A stretch of 64,000 bases of DNA. Origin: Fibrobacterota bacterium. Its GTDB lineage: Bacteria; Fibrobacterota; Fibrobacteria; UBA5070. A program made the position numbers and the translations under genes. The notes under the pieces are model-generated. The model made no database searches. It worked only from the letters and a program-made list of their open reading frames with translations, and was not told the DNA's origin. Where the stretch lies: contig JADKBN010000031.1 of the NCBI GenBank assembly GCA_016715065.1, positions 434,001 to 498,000 on the forward strand. Reading direction: 5' to 3'. Positions 35,706 to 44,953 of this stretch are shown here, one piece after another. The first letter of the stretch is position 1, and each line of letters opens with the position of its first letter.

Positions 35706-37216
35706 GACTCGGGACCGCCATTGGGACGGCGGCGCTTTCGATGGTCCCTCGCATCGATGCGACCCCTCTGGTGCTCAAAACATTCGAGTCCGGCTCGGCT
35801 TTCCCGGTGGCTTCTCCACCATGGGAGCGGGTGACTGAGAAGGGTCGAGGGGGTGTGCTTTGCGCACGGGCAAAACGAGATGATGGCTGGATCACTACGC
35901 GATTGGAGCTCGATCCTTCGATGCTGCGCGGTCAGCATATCCAGTTTTCGGCTTGGACTCGTGCCGATTCCTTGAGCGCTCGCCGCGAGCTGTGGAACGG
36001 AGTCAAGGTGGTTCTCGATCTCGAAGACTCCGCTGGCAACAGGTACCAACCCCAGCTCGATTGGCCTCTCGCCGTGGCGCAATGGGATTGGACCTACGTC
36101 TTGAAGAGGTATCGGATCCCCGCGAACCTGTCCAAGGCTTCCATTGGACTCGGACTCGAAAAGGTCTCCGGCACCGTGTCATTCGATTCGATTCGAATCG
36201 ATCGCATCGCCCCAGCTTTCGCGCCTGCCCGTGAAAAACCGCGTTCTGTCGCATTCAGGTTCGGGCTGCGCGGGGCCATGGTCGAGTCCAGAGTCCTGGA
36301 TTCGATAGGGTTGCCGGTGCTGCTGAAGAAATGGGGTGCCAACGTGCTGCGCTGGCAGTTCAATCCGTCATGGCCTCGTGACAGCGGATTGCTGGACTCC
36401 CGGTTCTTCGAAGATCTCGATGCGAACATGAATCGCCTCGATTCCGTGGTGCGCATCGTGCGACCGACAGGTGCGCGAATCCTTCTCGATTTCCACGGGA
36501 TGGGTCGCCAAGCCTTCCACGATTCACGCGCCCAAGAACGCATTGTTGAGGCTTGGGAGCGCATCGCACGTCGATATCGCGATGTTCCCGAGGTGTGGGG
36601 GTACGATCTGCTCAACGAGCCAGATGAGAGATCGTGGAAGCCTGGACTTTTGCTGTGGGATGAACTTGCCGATTCCATCGGTCTGGCCATTCGCCGTGTC
36701 GATCGACGAAAAATTCTAGTCGTTCAGCCTGCGGACTTCGGGGAAGCGAAGGCGTTTGTTTGGCAAAAGCCCCTAGGCTGGAAACGCGGCTATGACCTTG
36801 ACCCGGTGGTATACAGCTTCCACTTCTATGCGCCTGGCGAACTGACTCATCAGGGAGTTTTCGACCAGTTTCCGATGGGTCCACGCTATCCCGGATTGAT
36901 CGCAGGAGAAATTTGGAACAAGGAACGATTGCGCATTGCGATGCGTCCGGCGTTGGAGTTCCAACGACGGTACCATGTCGGGATCTTCGTCGGGGAGTTC
37001 GCTTGTGTACGCTGGGCACCGGACGGCAGCACCCAGCGTTGGATGCGCGACGCGATCGAACTGTTTGAAGAGGCTGGTTGGGATTGGACCTATCACGCCT
37101 TCCGAGAATGGCAGGGCTGGGATCTCGAACGGGGACAATCTCGAGGTGATACTTCCAAGGTGGATCATCCAGCAGGTGGTGTGGTGCGTGAATATTTCAG
37201 GAGGAACCATCCATGA
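35702..37216 (+). CDS. GH5-family glycosidase with N-terminal CBM-like domain, in the polysaccharide operon
   Basis: The product is 504 aa from the GTG at 35702 that overlaps the previous stop; this start gives a short signal-like segment. Residues ~30-170 look like a beta-sandwich carbohydrate-binding domain (CBM4/9 type). The rest is a GH5 barrel with LLDFHGMG, the acid/base Glu306 in LLNEPDE and the nucleophile Glu432 in VGEFACVRW. GH5 enzymes cut beta-glycosidic links with retention. Located between a glycosyltransferase and a Wzi-like protein in one overlapping run, it probably trims, releases or edits the polymer made here rather than digesting food. Confidence 0.87.
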   Translation: MRLGTAIGTAALSMVPRIDATPLVLKTFESGSAFPVASPPWERVTEKGRGGVLCARAKRDDGWITTRLELDPSMLRGQHIQFSAWTRADSLSARRELWNGVKVVLDLEDSAGNRYQPQLDWPLAVAQWDWTYVLKRYRIPANLSKASIGLGLEKVSGTVSFDSIRIDRIAPAFAPAREKPRSVAFRFGLRGAMVESRVLDSIGLPVLLKKWGANVLRWQFNPSWPRDSGLLDSRFFEDLDANMNRLDSVVRIVRPTGARILLDFHGMGRQAFHDSRAQERIVEAWERIARRYRDVPEVWGYDLLNEPDERSWKPGLLLWDELADSIGLAIRRVDRRKILVVQPADFGEAKAFVWQKPLGWKRGYDLDPVVYSFHFYAPGELTHQGVFDQFPMGPRYPGLIAGEIWNKERLRIAMRPALEFQRRYHVGIFVGEFACVRWAPDGSTQRWMRDAIELFEEAGWDWTYHAFREWQGWDLERGQSRGDTSKVDHPAGGVVREYFRRNHP

Positions 37217-38667
37217 GAGTTCAGCTGGCCATTGCTATGGTGGGCACGATCTTCCTCTTGATCGTTCCAAACGCCTCGGCGGCATCGCCTCGATTGTCTG
37301 ATCCCCGGACCTTGCGATTGGAGGGATTGGATCCTGTGCTTCTGCACGACCATCAACGAACCTCTGGAGAAAAGGATCCGCTCGCCTCCGAGGCGGCGAC
37401 TCCGCTGCTCGGTGAACAGGCCCACGCTCGAGTGAGCGGAGACTCGATGATTCGTTGGGAAGGTGTGACTGGAGCGGAGTGGCGCAGCTACCAGGGCTTG
37501 GGACGTCCGGCCGGAGATTTTGGAGGGCTCGTCGAGGGAAAGACGGAACACCTTTGGTTTTGGCTGGATGCCCGAATTTCGGTGGCGAGCCTCGACAGCG
37601 ACAGGGTTTCCTGGGATGGCCAATTTCAGGAGTATCAGCAGGAAGGACCCGATGCCAGAGCCGATTACACCTCGTTCAGTCGTTACGAAGGCATGACATG
37701 GGTGCGAACCCCCATAGGAGAGTTGGGTGGAGGAAGATCCAGTGAGCACTGGGGGCCTTCTTGGGCATATCCGCTTGTTCTTGGACGAGAGGCTGCACCG
37801 GCATCCAGAATTGGTTTGGATCTCACTTGGGGGTCGCTCAGGGTGCGCTCGACTTGGGCTTCCTTGGCCATCGATGGCGGGGGTGCCTTTCGGCTGGAAA
37901 AGCAGACCAGATCGCTGTACGCCCATCGATTCGATTGGGTGCCGGTTTCCTGGCTCACCCTCGGACTAACCGAGGCCATGATTCTTTATGACAGACAGGA
38001 GCCGATCGCGTTTCTGCCGATGGTTCCACTGTTCATGGAAAAAGGACAGGGGGTGGAAGGCGACAACAACGGCGAACTTGCTGCCGATCTGGAGGTTCGC
38101 CCGTTGCGTGGATGGAGACTTTATGGCGAATTCCTGGTCGACGACTTCTCCGAACCTACCAGGCTGTTCAACGACCTTTGGAAAAATCGCTGGGCAGTCA
38201 CGGCTGGAACCCAGTGGGCATTCCAGTCCAAGGAACTTGGCTGGGGAATGATCGGTGAAATCTCGCGGGTGGAGCCATGGGTCTATGCCCACTATGTTGC
38301 CAATACCGCGCAAGCTGCCCATCAAGGGACCTTATTGGGGAGCCCAGCGGGTCCCAATTCCCTGGGACTTTTGGGGCTCGGGTACCTGACGTGGAGGGGA
38401 CTCGATGCGACGGTTTCATCCCGAGCAATTTGGAAGGGTACCGACCTGGGGTCACGTTGGACGGATACTCTCCACGACAACGATATGACTCGAAAGGAAT
38501 GGCTTGCGGGGGGCGGAAGTCTCGACCACGTCTCTAGTCTGGCCTTGGGTGCCCACTGGAAACGTTGGCAAGCTTGGCTCGATCTTGCCGTTCGTACACA
38601 TGAGGCGGATCTTCAGCGCACTCGGCCTTTTGCGCCACTTTCCCTGAGAATCGAGCGCAGGCTATAA
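37213..38667 (+). CDS. Capsule assembly Wzi-like outer-membrane protein
   Basis: The product is 484 aa; the ATG overlaps the GH5 stop. A signal peptide (to about Ala24, ending NASAAS) is followed by a beta-barrel pattern with regular aromatic girdles, conserved GGGRSSEHWGPSW and a C-terminal strand ending in basic residues. The family anchors or organises capsule at the outer membrane. A related, frameshifted barrel lies at 13878-15451. The tight coupling to GH5 and glycosyltransferases points to surface attachment of this polymer. Confidence 0.82.
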   Translation: MRVQLAIAMVGTIFLLIVPNASAASPRLSDPRTLRLEGLDPVLLHDHQRTSGEKDPLASEAATPLLGEQAHARVSGDSMIRWEGVTGAEWRSYQGLGRPAGDFGGLVEGKTEHLWFWLDARISVASLDSDRVSWDGQFQEYQQEGPDARADYTSFSRYEGMTWVRTPIGELGGGRSSEHWGPSWAYPLVLGREAAPASRIGLDLTWGSLRVRSTWASLAIDGGGAFRLEKQTRSLYAHRFDWVPVSWLTLGLTEAMILYDRQEPIAFLPMVPLFMEKGQGVEGDNNGELAADLEVRPLRGWRLYGEFLVDDFSEPTRLFNDLWKNRWAVTAGTQWAFQSKELGWGMIGEISRVEPWVYAHYVANTAQAAHQGTLLGSPAGPNSLGLLGLGYLTWRGLDATVSSRAIWKGTDLGSRWTDTLHDNDMTRKEWLAGGGSLDHVSSLALGAHWKRWQAWLDLAVRTHEADLQRTRPFAPLSLRIERRL

Positions 38668-38668
38668 G

Positions 38669-39790
38669 ATGAAGCAGAAGGAATCCCATCCCGCTCGTCC
38701 TTCCAGGGACAACCACTTCCAGTTCCTCCGCTTTGTCGCGGCGGTGATGATCATCGTCAGCCACGGGCACTGCATCGTGCTGGGCGGTCAGGCCAAAGAG
38801 CCTCTCTTTGGCCTTTTCGGACGATCTATAGGAATGATGGCGCTCGACGCATTTTTTGTCATCAGTGGATTCGTGGTGGCCGGCAGCCTGGTTTCGCGTC
38901 CTCGATCGATCGAGTTTCTCGTCAGCATGTGGCTGCGTCTGTGGCCAGGACTGGCTGCCATGCTGGTGATATCGGTGATCTTCTGCGCGCTTCTGTTTTC
39001 GCCTTCGCCAGAACGATTTCTGTCTAGCTCAGAGGTTACATCGTATATCCTGGGGAATCTCTTCCCGTGGAGGGGTATGCAGTACAGCCTGCCTGGCTTG
39101 TTTCCGGACAATCCAATCCCTGGCGTGTTGAATGCATCTCTCTGGACGCTACCCAAGCAGGTCAAGTTCTATCTGCTGGCGATCCTCGTCTTCGGCATCC
39201 TCGCGCCGCTTTTCGCACGATGGAAGGTGGGATCCTGGAAGTCATGGCTGGGTGGGGCTTTGTGGGTAGCCAGTATGGCGATGGCCTTTCTGACGAGCTT
39301 CTTGTTCATGGGGTTCTCTCGATCCGCCATGCCATGGCTGTTTTTTTCCGGGGGGATCCTGCTGTTGCGGCGTAAAGGCTTGATGCCCACGAGGCTCGTC
39401 GTGGTCGGCACCTTCGCTGGGATCAGCATCGGAATGGCCCTGGGTTCATGGGGAGAGGCCCTGTACTACGGCCTGATTCCTCACGTCGTGGTGGCCCTTG
39501 GCCATGTTCGACTGCCGTGGCTGCTGGCTTGGAACCGAAATGGAGACTATTCCTATGGCCTGTACCTGTACGGGTTTCCCGTGCAACAGAGCGTGCTTGC
39601 CCTGTGGCCGGGGTTGAGTATTTGGAGCAGCATCGCCACCACATTGGCGATCGTCGGATTGGCTGCGTTCGCTTCCTGGCATCTCGTGGAAAGCCCTGCG
39701 CTAAGATGCAAAGGATGGATCCAAACCCAAATAGCTTCCTCAATGCGTCTTGGTGCGCCTAAGTGTACCCAGCTGCGCGAATCATCCTGA
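38669..39790 (+). CDS. Acyltransferase family 3 (OafA/NodX-like) membrane protein
   Basis: The product is 373 aa with about ten membrane helices. The N-terminal FQFLRFVAAVMIIVSHGH (catalytic Arg/His region) and ALDAFFVISGFVVAGS are family signatures. It moves acyl groups, usually acetyl, onto extracytoplasmic glycans. It is the last plus-strand gene of the polysaccharide locus, one base after the wzi-like gene, and is followed by a terminator hairpin. It complements the soluble hexapeptide acyltransferase at 28111. Confidence 0.92.
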   Translation: MKQKESHPARPSRDNHFQFLRFVAAVMIIVSHGHCIVLGGQAKEPLFGLFGRSIGMMALDAFFVISGFVVAGSLVSRPRSIEFLVSMWLRLWPGLAAMLVISVIFCALLFSPSPERFLSSSEVTSYILGNLFPWRGMQYSLPGLFPDNPIPGVLNASLWTLPKQVKFYLLAILVFGILAPLFARWKVGSWKSWLGGALWVASMAMAFLTSFLFMGFSRSAMPWLFFSGGILLLRRKGLMPTRLVVVGTFAGISIGMALGSWGEALYYGLIPHVVVALGHVRLPWLLAWNRNGDYSYGLYLYGFPVQQSVLALWPGLSIWSSIATTLAIVGLAAFASWHLVESPALRCKGWIQTQIASSMRLGAPKCTQLRESS

Positions 39791-39810
39791 AGATCTCGCT
39801 CAGGAGGACT

Positions 39811-39833
39811 CCAGCGCGCTCGAAGCGCGCTGG
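39811..39833. terminator. Hairpin between convergent acyltransferase and FGE-like genes
   Basis: A perfect 10-bp stem, CCAGCGCGCT (39811-39820) with AGCGCGCTGG (39824-39833), has a CGA loop. It sits between two convergent stop codons. There is no U-tract on either side. Confidence 0.55.
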
Positions 39834-39850
39834 AATGTCGTGCGATGGAA

Positions 39851-42517
39851 TCACTCCACACACCTCACCCCAACCGTCCATCGCTCGTCCACTGGCGGCA
39901 GGCAGGTGGAGTCGGACGGGATCTCGCAGGGCTTACCCCCTTGGCACCAGGCTGCACCGTTGCCCACGAGATCGAACAGGCCATGGTTCCATGGCTTCAG
40001 CTGACCCGGAATCTGCGGCGAGGTCCGGCACCAATGCTCCAGGGCCTTGAGCCCGGACAGATCGCGCAACGAATCGAAGTCGGACAAGGCTCTGCGAAGG
40101 ACCTTACGCCATTCGATCTGGGTGGGTAGCCTTCCCCCTCGGAAGGAGCAAAAGGCTTCGGCTTGAGAACCGGTGAGTCCGTTTTGTGCGGACTCCGGCC
40201 ATCTGCCGCGCGTTTTCCACATCCGGCCCATGCCCGTGTCGCTCAAGGAGTCCCAAAGAACAGGCGTGCATTTTCCGGCAGCCACGCAGGAGTCGTACAT
40301 GGCCACGCTTGCCATGAGTCGGTCGATGGGAAGGTTCACAAGGCTGTCCAGCTTTAGGGCAGCTCGACCGCTTCGCACGGGAGGTGCGGGAAGCGACTTG
40401 TAGGGGAGGTTGGGTTCCGACCAGGCTGGCAGCGGTGGGGTGAGGGGGCGGGGCAGTCCTTTGGCAACGGGATTTGGGTTGCCGTCTTCCGGCAAGGACA
40501 TGCGGGAGAAATGTGTGGGATCTTGGAAAATTTCGGTGGATTCCTCTTCCAGAAATTTGGCGGGAGCGGGTCGATCAAACTGGTAGATCCAGCCCCACGG
40601 ATGCTCGATGCGATCGAAGGTGGCGAAGGTGCTCCAATGCAAGGTGAGGCCGGAGGTTTTGGCGTCGGAGCCTAGATAAAACTGTGCCGAAGCGAGCCCG
40701 ACGCGTTGGCCTTTCCATGTCGCTGGGGAGGGTTTTGCCAAACGCTTCCAGACCGGGGGGCCGTGAGGGGGCGATTGGTAGGTCAAGCGCATGAGGGAAT
40801 AGGCCAAATCCCCAGACAGGGTCGAGCGTCCGGAAAGGTCATCGAGGCCAGCGACCGGCAACCATGTCACGGGAACTGTCCAGTGGACCGTGGCCGACCA
40901 GGCGGCGTCCGGTTGTTCGTAGGCCAGATTTTCGGAAGGAGCCTTTGTCGTGACCTCGGCGCGGAGGGAGTCGGACTTGAAGCGGGTCCGGATGGGCTTT
41001 GCGGGAATCCAGGAACCGCTCAGCTCATAGCCGTTTCCGAACGGGCGCATGGTCCAGATTTTGTCGGGTCGGAGCGAACCCCACTCGCCGGCATTGGAGA
41101 AGGTCATGCTTGCGGGTGGATTCTCCAGTTCCAGGCAGGCTCCGGCGCGATGGAGAAGGATGGGAATCGGAAGTTTCGGGAAAGTGTCTGTTGGCGAGCA
41201 AGCCAACGCCGCCTTGCCGGAAAGGACGCGCGCACGGCTTCCGTTGGAAAAGACGATGTGAAGCGAGGTGGTGTCGCCGGCTTGGAAGCGGACCACGGGA
41301 AAGTTCCGGTCGCGGATCTGGAACGCAAGCCCGGTGGGCAAGGCCCGCAGGAGCGCTTCGATCCCCCCGGCTTGGAAGGAGTCGCGCACGGTGGAATCGA
41401 AGACCCGAAACGGTTTTCCGTATTCGTCGACAAGTCCCGCGATCCCGATGCCCGTTGGCTGGAAGGACCATGCCCACAGCGGACCGTCTCCCAACTGGCC
41501 GTTCCAGCGAAGTTGGAGCCGTCCCTTCCACAACAGACCTTGGTCGTCGCAGCGGAACACTTCTCGAGAGGAGGAAAATTCGCGCTCGGAAGCTGCCACC
41601 ATTGTGACAGAATCTGACGCCACACCTGATCCGGCGACATCGCACCATCCGGAGGTGAGGCCGGCGGGACGTGCGAGGTTCACCAGGAGTCCGGTAGCTG
41701 AAAACCGCGGGGTACCATCCAACACGGCGGCGGCGCCCTTCCAGGAAAAGCCGAGTTCTGGGGAAAGCGGCCAGTGTCCGTCCGGTTCGAACGACGTTTT
41801 CAGCAATTGTCGACCCAATGAAAGCTGTGCATCGGCATAGTTGCGGCAGGTGTCCTGGGCCGGGCAATGGCGAACGCCTTTGGCCTCCAGACCGGTGCCG
41901 GAGAGCCAGAGCGAATCGATCTTCAACGCCGATGTGGTGTTGGATGCAGGCAATGGTTGTCGTGGGAAGGCCCCGGACCAACTCAATGGGCCGTGGAGCA
42001 GAGTGCGCGAAGCTTGGAACGAGAACTCGGTGCGCAGTCGCAGCCAGAGGGAATCTTCCGGGAGAGTCACGGAACCGTCTTTGCCCAGCACCAGCCGCCG
42101 GGTCTCCAGCCAGCCCAGCGACGTTTCCAGCGAAGCGGCGGAATCGAGCTGGACTCGAAGCGGTGTCTTCGTGGTGGCGGAAAGCTCGACGGTTTTGGTG
42201 AGCTGCCCGTCTCGCCATGAAAAAGGTCCGTAGGCGGTGTCCACGATGGTCTTGCCCTCGCCGGGGAGAGGCTCCAGCCATTGGATCTCCACATCCTTGC
42301 CGCTGCGCTTGAAGCGCACGTAGAATTCCCGCGCCGTCCAGCGCGTTCCCCGAAACGAAACGGATTGGACCGGGGCAAGCGATACGAAGGAATCGCGCCG
42401 AACCTCGAATCCTGGCTGGAACAGAAGCTCGCCGACTCTTGTCAGCAGGGAAGGAGTCGATGCACCGGTGGCAGGCGCGCCGAGAAGGCAGGGGAGAACC
42501 GAGGCGAGGAGGATCAT
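39851..42517 (-). CDS. Large secreted protein with C-terminal formylglycine-generating-enzyme-like domain
   Basis: The product is 888 aa from the ATG at 42517 (a TTG lies two codons upstream); residues 1-20 form a signal peptide. Most of the length (about 25-700) is beta-rich without a family I recognise. The last ~100 residues carry FGE/SUMF1 features: AFCSFRGGRLPTQIEW, then WNHGLFDLVGN and a final WTVGVRC. The usual VWEW after GN is replaced by GAAWC, and the catalytic Cys pair is not clearly kept, so catalysis is doubtful. Cys-rich spacing suggests disulphides. It may be a carbohydrate- or cell-surface-associated protein. It is a single-gene unit, convergent with the polysaccharide locus. 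Confidence 0.7.
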   Translation of the reverse strand: MILLASVLPCLLGAPATGASTPSLLTRVGELLFQPGFEVRRDSFVSLAPVQSVSFRGTRWTAREFYVRFKRSGKDVEIQWLEPLPGEGKTIVDTAYGPFSWRDGQLTKTVELSATTKTPLRVQLDSAASLETSLGWLETRRLVLGKDGSVTLPEDSLWLRLRTEFSFQASRTLLHGPLSWSGAFPRQPLPASNTTSALKIDSLWLSGTGLEAKGVRHCPAQDTCRNYADAQLSLGRQLLKTSFEPDGHWPLSPELGFSWKGAAAVLDGTPRFSATGLLVNLARPAGLTSGWCDVAGSGVASDSVTMVAASEREFSSSREVFRCDDQGLLWKGRLQLRWNGQLGDGPLWAWSFQPTGIGIAGLVDEYGKPFRVFDSTVRDSFQAGGIEALLRALPTGLAFQIRDRNFPVVRFQAGDTTSLHIVFSNGSRARVLSGKAALACSPTDTFPKLPIPILLHRAGACLELENPPASMTFSNAGEWGSLRPDKIWTMRPFGNGYELSGSWIPAKPIRTRFKSDSLRAEVTTKAPSENLAYEQPDAAWSATVHWTVPVTWLPVAGLDDLSGRSTLSGDLAYSLMRLTYQSPPHGPPVWKRLAKPSPATWKGQRVGLASAQFYLGSDAKTSGLTLHWSTFATFDRIEHPWGWIYQFDRPAPAKFLEEESTEIFQDPTHFSRMSLPEDGNPNPVAKGLPRPLTPPLPAWSEPNLPYKSLPAPPVRSGRAALKLDSLVNLPIDRLMASVAMYDSCVAAGKCTPVLWDSLSDTGMGRMWKTRGRWPESAQNGLTGSQAEAFCSFRGGRLPTQIEWRKVLRRALSDFDSLRDLSGLKALEHWCRTSPQIPGQLKPWNHGLFDLVGNGAAWCQGGKPCEIPSDSTCLPPVDERWTVGVRCVE

Positions 42518-42583
42518 GTCCAAAAAGTTAATCCGAGCGAGGGCCCTTGGCGGGGGTGGACGCTACAAGGCACTTTGTCGGCC

Positions 42584-43489
42584 ATGGCTTCCAGTTTCTT
42601 CGCTCTGTTCGATGACATCGCCACTCTGCTCGACGACGTGGCGGTGCTTTCCAAGGTGGCCGCGCGCCAAACCACGGGGGTGATCGGCGACGATCTCGCC
42701 CTGAACGCCAAACAGGTGGCGGGGGTGCGTGCCGAACGGGAATTGCCGGTGGTCTGGGCCGTGGCCAAGGGCTCGCTGTTGAACAAAGCGATCCTGGTGC
42801 CGGTGGCCTTGCTGTTGAGCGTATTCCTGCCTTGGCTCGTTCATCCGCTTTTGATGATCGGCGGGGCGTACCTGTGCTTTGAAGGCGTGGAAAAGCTCCT
42901 GCACGCCAAGGCCGCCCGGCAGGGCGCCCAGGAGATCCTCGCCGACGCCAAAGCGATGGAATCGGTGGACCTGGTGGCGCTGGAGAAGGACAAGATCAAG
43001 GGTGCCGTCAAGACGGATTTTGTTTTGTCTGCCGAGATCCTCGTGATCGCGCTGGGGACGGTGGCGGCGGTGGACCTGCTGACCCGGATCCTCGTGATGG
43101 CGGTGATCGCCCTGGCAATGACCGGCGGGGTCTACGGCGTGGTCGCCCTTATCGTCAAGCTCGACGACATGGGCTTGTATCTGGCCGAACAGACAAAAAG
43201 TGCTGCGCTGCGGGCGCTGGGCAGAGGCGTGGTCGCCGTGGCTCCGTGGCTCATGAAACTCTTGTCCGTGGTGGGCACGATCGCCATGTTCCTGGTCGGA
43301 GGCGGAATCCTGGTCCACAACATCGGATTCCTCCACCATCTATCGGAGGTGGTATCAGCGAAGGCCGGAGGATTCGCAACTGTGCTCGCCGGCGCGCTGG
43401 ATGGGTTGGCCGGGGTGCTTTGCGGTGCGCTGGTGGTGGGGCTGCTTGCGCTCGTCACCAAGATCAGAGGAAAGCCAACAGCGCATTGA
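42584..43489 (+). CDS. DUF808 family membrane protein (YedI-like)
   Basis: The product is 301 aa from the ATG at 42584. The family start FFALFDDIATLLDDVAVLSKVAARQTTGV is intact, as are GDDLALNAKQV and the series of membrane helices ending LVTKIRGKP. Family members are inner-membrane proteins of unknown function. It is divergent from the FGE-like gene with only 66 bases between, and ends at a strong hairpin. Confidence 0.92.
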   Translation: MASSFFALFDDIATLLDDVAVLSKVAARQTTGVIGDDLALNAKQVAGVRAERELPVVWAVAKGSLLNKAILVPVALLLSVFLPWLVHPLLMIGGAYLCFEGVEKLLHAKAARQGAQEILADAKAMESVDLVALEKDKIKGAVKTDFVLSAEILVIALGTVAAVDLLTRILVMAVIALAMTGGVYGVVALIVKLDDMGLYLAEQTKSAALRALGRGVVAVAPWLMKLLSVVGTIAMFLVGGGILVHNIGFLHHLSEVVSAKAGGFATVLAGALDGLAGVLCGALVVGLLALVTKIRGKPTAH

Positions 43490-43525
43490 GAGGTGGGAAA
43501 GAACCATCAGCGGTAAATAGCTTCC

Positions 43526-43565
43526 GCTCGTCCTGAGGAGCGTAGCGCCCTTCCTCAGGACGAGC
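43526..43565. terminator. 14-bp perfect hairpin between convergent DUF808 and transpeptidase genes
   Basis: GCTCGTCCTGAGGA (43526-43539) pairs perfectly with TCCTCAGGACGAGC (43552-43565) around a 12-nt loop. It is placed between convergent stop codons, so a bidirectional terminator is likely. A dispersed REP-like repeat is another possibility, but no second copy is seen in this window. Confidence 0.6.
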
Positions 43566-43609
43566 AGCTTTCCATCGTGACGTTTCTCTCACGCTCTGTA
43601 CCGGGTGTT

Positions 43610-44953
43610 TCAGCGCTTCTTACGGTGGCCGGCGCGCTTTTTCTTCTTCCAGGGCCGGTGCCAGGGGCGATCGGCCAAAGCATCCTGGTCAGCTTCCGTG
43701 AAGGCGGCACCCTCGGTGTCGGAAATGGACGTGGCGGGAACCGGCGAGCGTCCGAATTCGTCTGCATGTCGAGACCAATAATGCAGCAGTGTGGCGGCGG
43801 TCCACGAGGCGTTCAGGACATGTTTGCCTGCGTTGACGGTCATCACCGCCACCGCGATGCCGGAATCCGGCTCGCCCTCCATGCGCGCATATCCGGCGAA
43901 CCACTCGTAATGGCCTTCCGGGTCGGTTCCGTCGAGCGATCCGGTCTTTCCCCCGATTTCGTAGCCTTCGCGCGATTCGAGGGGCCAGGCTTTGGAAAAT
44001 CCCCCTCTGGCCGTGCCGGAATCCACCGTGAGCAAAAACAACGAGGTCAGGCCGGTGTACAGCGGCGAATCGGGGCAAACGCTGGCTTGGCAGGTGGAAT
44101 CGATGCCGGGAGCTTCCCAGGCCGGTGGTCGCAACACGCCGTCGTGCCCGAATTTGCGCACGATCATCGCCGCGTGGATGGGTGAAATGAAAGTGGTCCG
44201 GATGAACCCGCTGGAAAGTTCAGCCAGATTGAAGGTGTCGGCAGGTTTGGCCATCAGGCCAGCCGGCACACCATTGCCCAGGCCCTTGGGTCGATTGAAT
44301 CCCAGCGAATCCGCCCAACGTAGGATGTTCTGCTCCCCAAGCCTGCTCGCGCCCAGCTGTCCGAAGATGGGATTGATGGAAAACGCGAAGGCCTTGGCCA
44401 GGGTCACTTCCGTACCCGACAGCGGCGGATAGACCTGATTTTTGAACAGCGTGTGCGGCCGTCCGCGAAACACCACGACTTCTTCCGGGGGGATGCCGGA
44501 TTCCAGCGCGGCGGCGGAGGTGAGGATCTTCGCCAAGGAGGCCATGGGGTACTTGGGGGTGGTGGCCAGCATCAGGTTGGATCCCACCGGATCTTCCGAG
44601 CTGCGCGTCACGACAAACAACGGGCGCGCGGTGCGCAGGTCCAATCCCACCGCGATGGTCAGCACCGTGGGGTGGCGACGCAACAGGTCGCGTGCGAAGG
44701 CCTGGAACCGCGGGTCCACCTTCGCGACGAAAGGGAGTTTTCCGGGGGTGTCAATTTTTGGCGTGCAGTCGCGAAGTTGCACGGGTTCTGGCGCGGCCAC
44801 TGCCGAGATGTCGCACCGGGCGAGGCTCGCGATACCCGCCACCACCAACGCCACCGTGAAAGCGGAGGCGGAAAGCAATGCGGTCCGGCCATGTCTTGGG
44901 GGAGAGGGGACCGGAGGTCGCTCCCAAGGCAGGTACTTGGAAGGAGCGCTCAA
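43610..44953 (-). CDS. Penicillin-binding-protein transpeptidase domain protein
   Basis: The product is 447 aa with a single N-terminal membrane anchor (about 25-46). The three penicillin-binding motifs are present: S139-L-A-K142, SIN in FAFSINPIF, and KTGS in GGKTGSLDG. There is no transglycosylase domain or recognisable PBP dimerisation domain, so it is a short class-B-like or serine transpeptidase/carboxypeptidase acting in the periplasm. The tail is very basic. Its ATG overlaps the stop of aroA, so both are cotranscribed. Confidence 0.87.
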   Translation of the reverse strand: MSAPSKYLPWERPPVPSPPRHGRTALLSASAFTVALVVAGIASLARCDISAVAAPEPVQLRDCTPKIDTPGKLPFVAKVDPRFQAFARDLLRRHPTVLTIAVGLDLRTARPLFVVTRSSEDPVGSNLMLATTPKYPMASLAKILTSAAALESGIPPEEVVVFRGRPHTLFKNQVYPPLSGTEVTLAKAFAFSINPIFGQLGASRLGEQNILRWADSLGFNRPKGLGNGVPAGLMAKPADTFNLAELSSGFIRTTFISPIHAAMIVRKFGHDGVLRPPAWEAPGIDSTCQASVCPDSPLYTGLTSLFLLTVDSGTARGGFSKAWPLESREGYEIGGKTGSLDGTDPEGHYEWFAGYARMEGEPDSGIAVAVMTVNAGKHVLNASWTAATLLHYWSRHADEFGRSPVPATSISDTEGAAFTEADQDALADRPWHRPWKKKKRAGHRKKR

